This document shows positions 1 through 6,362 of a stretch of 12,643 bases of DNA, piece after piece; position 1 is the first letter of the stretch, and the number at the start of each line of letters is the position of its first letter. The notes beneath the pieces were generated by a model. The model worked only from the letters and a program-made list of their open reading frames with translations, ran no database searches and was not told where the DNA came from. The position numbers and the translations under genes were made by a program. The DNA comes from CBDUUP01 sp965370435 (GTDB lineage Bacteria > Chloroflexota > Anaerolineae > Anaerolineales > UBA11579): the NCBI GenBank assembly GCA_965370435.1, contig CBDUUP010000101.1, positions 1 to 12,643 of the forward strand. Direction: 5' to 3'.

Positions 1-561
1 ATTCTCTCAGAAAATATCCCAAGTTTCGATGCGGGAATGGGATATTTATTTGTTGGAAGGTTAACCTCGGAGAAGGGAATCGCCGTAATTGTTAATGCAT
101 GGGAGAAATATTCAATCCCTGATAAACTGACCATAGTAGGCGATGGGCCTTTAAGCGACTGGGTCGATAAGAAATCTAAGGAAATCAAAGCGATAATGTA
201 TCTAGGGCACAAATCAAAATTGGATATAATAACTCTGATGCAGAAGTCTAAAGCCTTACTTCTACCGTCCCTTTGGTACGAAGGATTTCCGATGGTTATA
301 GTGGAGGCTTTCTCAGTTGGCTTACCTGTAATCGGCAGCAACATTGGCGGGATTCCTGAGATCGTTCAGCATAATGTGACCGGCGCGCTCTTCACCCCCG
401 GTGATGTTGAAGATTTTAATAATACGATACAGGAATTTAATAAAGACAAGGACAAAACTATGCAACTTCGCCGAAATGCGAAAAATGCTTTTGATGCAAA
501 ATACTCCGGCCAAATAAATTATGAGCAGCTTATTCAGATATATGAACAAGCCCGCGATTAG
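1..561 (+). CDS. Glycosyltransferase family 4, C-terminal part (5' end outside window)
   Basis: The frame is open from base 1, so the true start lies upstream; the ATG at 37 is internal. What remains is the C-terminal Rossmann domain of a GT-B fold glycosyltransferase. The first beta strand reads YLFVGRLTSEKG (from base 40), the typical start of the nucleotide-sugar-binding half. EGFPMVIVE near bases 280-306 carries the two glutamates of the GT4 E-x7-E motif, and it is followed by GLPVIGSNIGGIPEIV, the usual glycine-rich donor-binding strand. Members transfer a sugar from a nucleotide donor to a lipid-linked glycan on the cytoplasmic face of the membrane. The sugar cannot be read from the sequence. 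It is the first visible gene of the polysaccharide cluster, 35 nt before the flippase, and shares the low G+C of the next three genes. Family certain; substrate unknown. Confidence 0.93.
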   Translation: MLSENIPSFDAGMGYLFVGRLTSEKGIAVIVNAWEKYSIPDKLTIVGDGPLSDWVDKKSKEIKAIMYLGHKSKLDIITLMQKSKALLLPSLWYEGFPMVIVEAFSVGLPVIGSNIGGIPEIVQHNVTGALFTPGDVEDFNNTIQEFNKDKDKTMQLRRNAKNAFDAKYSGQINYEQLIQIYEQARD

Positions 562-596
562 TTCACCAACTAAGTGATTCATTTCGACGACCACCT

Positions 597-1853
597 ATGT
601 CTCAATCAATTACCAGTTTGATATCCAAAAGCTTTTGGTCGATTTCCGATCAGGCAATTTTTGCTGTATCCAATCTGGCATTAAATTTATTACTACTTCG
701 ATTAGTTTCTGGTTACGAATATGGCGTATTCGTAACCCTATATTCTATTTTTCTACTGTTTCTAACCGTTGAAAATGCTTTGTTGATCGAGCCAATGTTG
801 GTATTCGGTATATCAGAATATAAGCAGGAATACCGAAAATACCTGGGGCAAGTGCTATGGCTGCATTTTTCTTTTCAAATGGTTTTGTTCCTGTTGATGG
901 CTATGTTGATAGTTTTGAGCAGCCTTCTGGATATAAATATTATCCCAGTAAAATATTTAATAATATTGGCTTTTGCTCAGCCATTTATGTTGACTATGTG
1001 GTTAGTAAGAAGAGCGAGTTATGTGAATTTACAGCCCCGATTATCAGCGGTCACAGGCTTGCTCAATCTGATCCTGACGTTAGGATTGGTGTTTTTATTC
1101 AACCAGTTCAATCAATTAAATATTTCAACTATTTTTCTAACAATTGTATCCGCGAGCTTTGTTGTTTCTGTAATTATCATTTGGTTTCTCAAAATAGATT
1201 TAGGATTTGATCAAACTTTATTTTTCCATCTGGTCAATCAGCATTTTCATTTTGGGAAGTGGTTGGTGATCTCTGCTTTGTTTACCTGGATACCCAGAAA
1301 TATTTATTACTTTCTACTGCCCTTATGGTGGGGGACAGTTGGCTTAGAGTTTAGCGCCTCATTGAAGGCGCATTCATTATTTGTTGAACCCATAGTTCAG
1401 GGATTTACTGCAATTGGAATCCTAATTATCCCTCTCCTTTCCGTTTCCGAAGAAGTTTCTATAATGCGAAAGCAACTGAACCGCTTTTGGCTTGGAGGTT
1501 TTGGATTTGCCCTTATTTATATGTTCATTGTTTATCTATTGGGAGACCAAATAGCGGCCATTATCGAGTTGGAAAATTATAATAAGGCTTTGATATTGGG
1601 TTTCAGTAGTTTGCCATTTTTGACGTTGACCATTAATTTGCTGGGGGGCGTTTTGAGAGCGCGGAAAAAAACCCCGCGCATTTCACTGGCGTTCTTGGCA
1701 GGCGCTATCCTTACTGTTACGTTTGGTTTTTGGTTTACAGTCAAGCTTGAACTAATTGGAGCCATTGCAAGCATGTTGATTTCCTACCTTGGGGTTGCGT
1801 TGATTTTATTTGTATTTTATGCAAAAGAAGCCAGACATGTTTTGGTCAAATGA
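597..1853 (+). CDS. Wzx-like polysaccharide flippase (MOP superfamily membrane protein)
   Basis: A 418-residue, almost wholly hydrophobic protein with about 12 predicted membrane helices and short polar loops, the size and layout of Wzx/RfbX flippases of the MOP superfamily. The N-terminus (SFWSISDQAIFAVSNLALN, then LRLVSGYEYGVFVTLYSIF) matches the usual first two helices, with the Gly-Tyr-Gly-rich turn between them. Such proteins move undecaprenyl-pyrophosphate-linked oligosaccharide from the inner to the outer face of the cytoplasmic membrane. Only an ATG without a clear Shine-Dalgarno sequence is seen at 597 (upstream bases are cgaccacct), so initiation may be weak or depend on coupling to the upstream gene. 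Low G+C like its left-side neighbours. The substrate is presumably the glycan made by this cluster. Identification rests on topology, length and neighbourhood more than on a catalytic motif. Confidence 0.88.
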   Translation: MSQSITSLISKSFWSISDQAIFAVSNLALNLLLLRLVSGYEYGVFVTLYSIFLLFLTVENALLIEPMLVFGISEYKQEYRKYLGQVLWLHFSFQMVLFLLMAMLIVLSSLLDINIIPVKYLIILAFAQPFMLTMWLVRRASYVNLQPRLSAVTGLLNLILTLGLVFLFNQFNQLNISTIFLTIVSASFVVSVIIIWFLKIDLGFDQTLFFHLVNQHFHFGKWLVISALFTWIPRNIYYFLLPLWWGTVGLEFSASLKAHSLFVEPIVQGFTAIGILIIPLLSVSEEVSIMRKQLNRFWLGGFGFALIYMFIVYLLGDQIAAIIELENYNKALILGFSSLPFLTLTINLLGGVLRARKKTPRISLAFLAGAILTVTFGFWFTVKLELIGAIASMLISYLGVALILFVFYAKEARHVLVK

Positions 1854-1874
1854 TTTCACGCATGGCGGAATTAC

Positions 1875-3047
1875 GTGAACATATATAAAGCCATTAATTA
1901 TATTTATGAATGGTATCTTCGTCCTGCTCGAAAGCGAGGCATGCTGGATAAACCGATTATATTGAATTGGCCGGTTACGGATAATTGCAACTCTCGCTGT
2001 GTGATGTGTGATGTGTGGAAAACATCAACAATAAATGAACTCGATGCATCTTCATGGGAAAAAATATTCTCGGACTCACTCTTTACAGATATTCAATATG
2101 TTGGGATTTCTGGCGGTGAGCCAACTTTGCGCAAAGACTTACCCGAATTGGTTGAAGTTTCGTTGGGAAGTTTCCCTCGATTAAAAAAACTGACGATCAC
2201 CACGCATGGCTTTCATCCAAATCGTTGGAAGCAGATGATTACTCCTATAAAAAGACTTTTTGACGACAACGGTGTCGAATTCACTATCAATGTTTCTATG
2301 GATGGGGTGGGCGACGTGCATGATGAGATCCGTCGAATTCCTAATGGGTTTAAAAAAGTTGAAGAGACGATCAGATATTTGCGGGGAGTGCAAGTTGATG
2401 TGCAGGTTCAATCCACGATCATTTCACAAAATGTATTTCATATTGGAAAAATCGATAACTATCTAAAAGATTCGAATATTCACAACGCAATTTTCAGATT
2501 GGGGGTTGAAATCCCCCGCCTGGATAATGAAACCTCCATTCAATTAGTTCAACTAAATAGTAATGAGAAATCTTTCTTGGCTGATTATATCGAAGATCAA
2601 CTTGAGCGCGGCAAAATTGAGAGTCCGGCCAGAAAATTATTCTATCAACATCTTCAAAGTCGATTGATTTCTCAATCGGCACGCACTGCCCCCTGCTTTT
2701 TTCAGAATGAAGGAATATTACTTACCGCGTTGGGAGATATGTACCACTGCTCGATCTCAACTGAGAAAATAGGAAATGTTGTCCAAGATTCAGCATCAGC
2801 GCTCTATTTCTCTCCACAAAGCAGAAAAATTCGTGAGGACATGCTCAATTCAATTTGTAAAAGTTGCCTGCATGATCAGTCGGGAGCCTGGACGCCTCTC
2901 GAATTAGCCTATGGGATGATCATGGGCACACAAACCCAAAAAATAATGAACAGGCTATTTAAAGCGACATTTTTTTTTAGGAATCTATTGCTTGCATTCT
3001 TACTCGGATTGCGCCATAAATTAACTGGAAATAAACGAAATCCTTGA
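1875..3047 (+). CDS. Radical SAM enzyme with C-terminal twitch/SPASM-like cysteines
   Basis: A 390-residue radical SAM protein starting at GTG, with GGCGGA at 1864-1869 as ribosome binding site. The CxxxCxxC motif is C38, C42, C45 (CNSRCVMC), which binds the [4Fe-4S] cluster that cleaves S-adenosylmethionine, and GGEP at residues 80-83 is the SAM-binding strand. Near the C-terminus, C274, C292, C328 and C331 are spaced like a reduced SPASM/twitch domain that would hold an auxiliary iron-sulfur cluster. The last 35 residues include a hydrophobic stretch (around ATFFFRNLLLAFLLGL) that could touch the membrane. The reaction is not known. Lying between the flippase and a pyruvyl transferase, it may modify a glycan sugar or a lipid-linked intermediate, but peptide maturation cannot be excluded; no small precursor peptide is visible nearby. 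Its stop overlaps the TTG start of the next gene. Confidence 0.9.
   Translation: MNIYKAINYIYEWYLRPARKRGMLDKPIILNWPVTDNCNSRCVMCDVWKTSTINELDASSWEKIFSDSLFTDIQYVGISGGEPTLRKDLPELVEVSLGSFPRLKKLTITTHGFHPNRWKQMITPIKRLFDDNGVEFTINVSMDGVGDVHDEIRRIPNGFKKVEETIRYLRGVQVDVQVQSTIISQNVFHIGKIDNYLKDSNIHNAIFRLGVEIPRLDNETSIQLVQLNSNEKSFLADYIEDQLERGKIESPARKLFYQHLQSRLISQSARTAPCFFQNEGILLTALGDMYHCSISTEKIGNVVQDSASALYFSPQSRKIREDMLNSICKSCLHDQSGAWTPLELAYGMIMGTQTQKIMNRLFKATFFFRNLLLAFLLGLRHKLTGNKRNP
2970..2978 (+). repeat. Run of nine T inside the radical SAM gene
   Basis: A T9 homopolymer encodes the Phe-Phe-Phe of the hydrophobic tail, about 25 codons before the stop. Long T runs can slip during replication or transcription. 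Slippage here would change only the C-terminal tail and leave both iron-sulfur sites intact. The tract is directly visible; any function is speculative. Confidence 0.9.
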
Positions 3048-4156
3048 AAATTATGGAGAATAAGAAGGCTATTGTCATTGGCGCATATGGTGGGGAGCAC
3101 GTAGGAGATGCTGCTATTTTAGGAGGAGTGTGTTTAAGAATCCATGCTCGGTATGGCATCTCTAAATTCTGTGTGCTCAGTTTTAGGCCGCATAGAACAA
3201 AACGGTGGGTGAGAGAATTACAATTGCCTTATAGCTTTGAAATCGTTGAGTACTCAATAAACAATATCAAAACCGAACTAAAAAATTCATCCCTACTTGT
3301 ATTTGGCGGTGGGCCGATCATGGATCTGCCGTTTCATTTATCAAAGCATCTATTCACCGTCTATCAAGCCAAGGTTTATGGGCTTTCTTTTGTCATTGAA
3401 GGCTGTGGAATTGGTCCTTTAAATAGCCAGATCAGTAAATACCTTGCTCAAAAACTGGTTAATGCTGCTGATGAGATCACTATTCGCACTTCAATTTCAG
3501 CAGAGCATGCTATTCTCTCTAACCAACGGGTTGGGATCGTGGATGATCCAGCGTTTGATTATCTGATGACCAGAGAGACTTTTACACTTTTACCAGACGA
3601 AGCAGTCTTCTACAAAAAACTAATGAAGGACAGCAAAGGGACAAAAATTCTAATCAATCTCAGGCCCCTTTGGAAGAAATATTTTATAAATCAACCCAAT
3701 ATCGATATTCACGAATTCCAGCTAAATTTTGAAGCCAGTTTCATTAGAGCCCTTCAGTTATTGGCTGAATATTATCATGACGATGTAACCTTCATCTTTT
3801 TTCCAATGAACTCAGATCAACTAGGTTTTTCAGACCTTCAAGTCGCATATCGAATTGAAGAGGCATTGCCAGACAGGCTTGATTTCAGAGTTCTGGAGTA
3901 CGAGCCAGGTATTGATTTCCTACTGTATATGATTAAGAAAGCTGACCTTGCAATTACAATGCGATTTCACGCCTCGATATTCGCCATGTTCCAAAAGATA
4001 CCAACTTTTGGGATCGGATATTCAGTGGGCCGTTCGGGAAAAGTAGGGGAGCTGTTTTTTGATCAAAATGCGCAGCAGAATTTTGTCGGTGTCGAGGATT
4101 TTTCACCTTCTTGGATCGTGGATAGAGTCAAATCTCTGAATGTGGGTGAGAAATGA
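3044..4156 (+). CDS. Polysaccharide pyruvyl transferase family protein (CsaB-like)
   Basis: A 370-residue protein of the PS_pyruv_trans family (CsaB / WcaK / AmsJ type), which moves pyruvate from phosphoenolpyruvate onto a sugar to form a ketal. Visible marks are the N-terminal strand and loop GAYGGEHVGDAAI (residues 13-25), the glycine loop GGGP at 88-91, and TMRFHASIFA around R307-H309 followed by IPTFGIGYS, the conserved C-terminal Arg-x-His region. The TTG at 3044 overlaps the upstream stop (TTGA), giving translational coupling; an ATG three codons later at 3053 is an equally possible start. Its own stop overlaps the next start (ATGA). In Gram-positive relatives such ketals on cell-wall polysaccharide are the ligand of S-layer SLH domains, so a wall-anchoring role is possible. 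Assignment of the family is firm, the acceptor sugar unknown. Confidence 0.9.
   Translation: MKIMENKKAIVIGAYGGEHVGDAAILGGVCLRIHARYGISKFCVLSFRPHRTKRWVRELQLPYSFEIVEYSINNIKTELKNSSLLVFGGGPIMDLPFHLSKHLFTVYQAKVYGLSFVIEGCGIGPLNSQISKYLAQKLVNAADEITIRTSISAEHAILSNQRVGIVDDPAFDYLMTRETFTLLPDEAVFYKKLMKDSKGTKILINLRPLWKKYFINQPNIDIHEFQLNFEASFIRALQLLAEYYHDDVTFIFFPMNSDQLGFSDLQVAYRIEEALPDRLDFRVLEYEPGIDFLLYMIKKADLAITMRFHASIFAMFQKIPTFGIGYSVGRSGKVGELFFDQNAQQNFVGVEDFSPSWIVDRVKSLNVGEK
4144..4150 (+). promoter_or_regulatory. Ribosome binding site deciding between two starts of the GT26 gene
   Basis: GGGTGAG lies only 2 nt before the ATG at 4153 but 11 nt before the ATG at 4162. Spacing slightly favours 4162, while the ATGA overlap with the upstream stop favours re-initiation at 4153. 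The two products differ by three residues only, so the choice does not change the protein's function. Confidence 0.5.
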
Positions 4157-4938
4157 TACCTATGAAATCTAATATCCCGCGTCAAAATATACTGGGTGTT
4201 GAAATCAGTGCAATCAATATGAAGTTGGCGATTGAAACGATTGCCGGTTGGATTAAGGCGGGCAGCCCCAATTATGTCTGCGTCACACCCGCTCACAGCG
4301 TGATGGACTGTCTGGATGATGTAGAACTGCGAGAAATATTCAACCAGAGCGGGATGACCACCCCGGATGGGATGTCTATTGTGTGGCTGCTCAAGCTGCA
4401 TGGGCAAAAGCAGGTTGAACGGGTGTACGGCCCTGACCTCATGCTGGCGGTCTGCCAACGGGGGTTGGACGCTGGGTGGCGGCATTATTTCTATGGCGGC
4501 GCGCCCGGAGTCGGGGAGGCCTTGGTGGAGAGACTACGGGAACGCTGTCCTGGATTGCAGGTTGCCGGGCATTATTCCCCGCCGTTTCGGGAATTGACCC
4601 TGGAAGAAGACCATGAAATAACGGCCCTGATCCAAGAGGCGAAACCGGACGTAGTTTGGGTGGGTATCAGCTCTCCCAAGCAGGAACGCTGGATGCACGC
4701 TCACGTGGACAAACTGGGCGCGCCGGTGTTGGCCGGGGTGGGGGCGGCGTTCGATTTCCTTTCGGGGACCAAGAAGCAAGCGCCGCGCTGGATGCAGCGC
4801 AGCGGCCTGGAGTGGTTGTATCGCCTGCTGACCGAGCCGAAACGACTCTGGCGCAGGTATAAACGCTATCCTCGGTTTGTCCTTCTGGCCGCGGCCCAAC
4901 TTTTGGGATTTAGTTGGTATGATAAGGAAGAGGATTAA
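4153..4938 (+). CDS. WecG/TagA/CpsF family glycosyltransferase (GT26)
   Basis: A 261-residue GT26 glycosyltransferase, full length for the family. Members add N-acetylmannosamine, its uronic acid or a related sugar to an undecaprenyl-pyrophosphate-linked first sugar at the inner membrane face. Diagnostic segments are VTPAHSVMDC (residues 44-53), TTPDGMSIVW with the invariant Asp72-Gly73, YFYGGAPGVGEALVERL, VWVGISSPKQERWM, GVGAAFDFLSGTKKQAP, and the basic C-terminus WLYRLLTEPKRLWRRY, which corresponds to the membrane-attaching appendage in TagA. The first 35 or so codons are AT-rich like the upstream genes and the rest GC-rich like the downstream genes, so the composition break of the cluster runs through this gene. 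It sits 2 nt before the initiating sugar transferase, in keeping with catalysing the second step on that lipid carrier. Confidence 0.95.
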   Translation: MIPMKSNIPRQNILGVEISAINMKLAIETIAGWIKAGSPNYVCVTPAHSVMDCLDDVELREIFNQSGMTTPDGMSIVWLLKLHGQKQVERVYGPDLMLAVCQRGLDAGWRHYFYGGAPGVGEALVERLRERCPGLQVAGHYSPPFRELTLEEDHEITALIQEAKPDVVWVGISSPKQERWMHAHVDKLGAPVLAGVGAAFDFLSGTKKQAPRWMQRSGLEWLYRLLTEPKRLWRRYKRYPRFVLLAAAQLLGFSWYDKEED

Positions 4939-4940
4939 TT

Positions 4941-6335
4941 ATGCTGCGCAGATTTTCGGTCAACTTCGCTATTTTCTCGATAGTCTTGGACGGGATATTG
5001 GTTGTCACGGGGTTGGCCCTGGCTACCTTCCTCCGGCCATTGTTCAATGAATTCTCCTTCGTGCAGCCTTTACCGGAGGTGAAAACCCCGCTGGCTTTGT
5101 ATTTTATTGCCGGGATGATATGGGTGTTGGTCTTGTTATTGTTCTCGGTTTACGATGGCCGCCGAAACATTCGCATCGTGGATGAATTCGCCAGCTTGAC
5201 GGTCGGCGCCGCGTTGGCGGCGGTGGCCTCTGCGGGGGCGTTGTATCTGTCCTTCCGCGATGTCTCCCGGCTGCTCTTCCTGGTTTTCGTCGTCTTGAGT
5301 TATCTCTTTCTCCTCGTCTGGCGGATGGCGGCGAGATTGATATTCCGCTGGCGGGGCTTCCCGGTTTCCCGACGCAGGGTGTTGATCATCGGCGGGGGGA
5401 AAGTGGGGGACGATATGCGCCAGCAAATCGCAAAGTTCAGCGATATGGGCTTGGATTTCGCCGGGTTTCTGGATGATGAGCGATCCGGCGAGGAGATTAT
5501 CGGGTATCTGGCGGAGGCCAGGGAGGTGGTGGTGCGGGAGGCGGTGGACGAGATCGTCATCGCCCTTCCCGGTTGGGCGCATGAGCGCACCAACCATCTG
5601 GTGGCGGAACTCCACGACCTGCCGGTGAAGGTCTGGGTGATCCCGGATTATTTTTCCATCACGCTGTACCGGGCCAGGGTGGAGGAGTTCGCCGGGATTC
5701 CCCTGTTGGACTTGCGGGCGCCGGCGCTGAACGATTACCAGCGCATGCTGAAACGCGCATTTGATCTGGCGGTCACCCTCTTGCTGATGCCTCCCGCGCT
5801 GGTGTTGATGGGAATGGCGGCGATCGCGGTGCGGTTGGACAGCCCTGGCCCTGCGCTCTTCCGGCAGAAGCGCGCCGGGGAGAACGGGCGGCTGTTCGAA
5901 ATGCTCAAGTTCCGTTCCATGGTCTTCAATGCCGAGAAGCTGCGCAATGAGGTGGAGGCGGTGAACGCGGAGGGGGAGGTGGTCCACAAAAGCACTCATG
6001 ACCCCCGGACGACCCGGGTTGGGCGGTTCTTGCGCCGCACCAGCCTGGACGAGCTGCCCCAATTGTTCAACGTGCTGCGAGGCGATATGAGCCTGGTGGG
6101 GCCGCGGCCGGAATTACCTTACCTGGTGGATGAATATGAACTCTGGCAGCGAATACGGTTCGCCATTCCGCCGGGGATGACCGGCTGGTGGCAGATCACC
6201 GGACGAAGCGACAAGCCCATGCACCTCAATACCGAAGATGACCTGTATTACGTGCAGAACTACTCCATTGGTCTGGATATTTTCATCTTGTTGAAGACCA
6301 TCTGGGTGGTTTTGCGAGGCCAGGGCGCGTATTAG
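4941..6335 (+). CDS. Polyprenyl-phosphate sugar-1-phosphate transferase (WcaJ/WbaP type)
   Basis: A 464-residue polyisoprenyl-phosphate hexose-1-phosphate transferase that starts glycan assembly by moving a sugar-1-phosphate from UDP-sugar to undecaprenyl phosphate. The N-terminal third holds four membrane helices (about residues 8-30, 50-72, 82-104, 110-132). A Rossmann-like CoA_binding_3 domain follows, opening with RRVLIIGGGKVGDDM. The C-terminal catalytic domain begins with the reentrant helix near KRAFDLAVTLLLMPPALVLMG, then DSPGPALFRQKRAGENG, KFRSM, the Asp370-Glu371 pair in SLDELPQL and GDMSLVGPRPEL, all classical for the Bac_transf family. A ribosome binding site, GGAAGAGG at 4925-4932, lies inside the end of the upstream gene. 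Glucose or galactose specificity cannot be told from sequence. It is GC-rich, part of the conserved-looking right side of the cluster. Confidence 0.96.
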   Translation: MLRRFSVNFAIFSIVLDGILVVTGLALATFLRPLFNEFSFVQPLPEVKTPLALYFIAGMIWVLVLLLFSVYDGRRNIRIVDEFASLTVGAALAAVASAGALYLSFRDVSRLLFLVFVVLSYLFLLVWRMAARLIFRWRGFPVSRRRVLIIGGGKVGDDMRQQIAKFSDMGLDFAGFLDDERSGEEIIGYLAEAREVVVREAVDEIVIALPGWAHERTNHLVAELHDLPVKVWVIPDYFSITLYRARVEEFAGIPLLDLRAPALNDYQRMLKRAFDLAVTLLLMPPALVLMGMAAIAVRLDSPGPALFRQKRAGENGRLFEMLKFRSMVFNAEKLRNEVEAVNAEGEVVHKSTHDPRTTRVGRFLRRTSLDELPQLFNVLRGDMSLVGPRPELPYLVDEYELWQRIRFAIPPGMTGWWQITGRSDKPMHLNTEDDLYYVQNYSIGLDIFILLKTIWVVLRGQGAY

Positions 6336-6350
6336 GATGGTACTCAGATA

Positions 6351-6354
6351 GGAG
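6351..6354 (+). promoter_or_regulatory. Ribosome binding site fixing the start of the Wzy_C-TPR gene
   Basis: GGAG lies 8 nt before the ATG at 6363. This favours 6363 over the TTG directly before it at 6360; the ATG at 6355 is closed by a stop two codons later. Confidence 0.6.
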
Positions 6355-6362
6355 ATGAATTG

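Noticed and set aside
857..1210. 117-codon + strand ORF within the flippase gene
   Set aside because: It is out of frame inside a continuous membrane-protein reading frame with consistent helices, and its product has no family features.
5136..6062. Long reverse-strand ORF of 308 codons opposite the sugar-1-phosphate transferase
   Set aside because: The product is low-complexity, rich in Gln, His, Arg and Pro, and shows no domain. The + strand frame here holds the clear catalytic domain, so this is a shadow of GC-rich coding.
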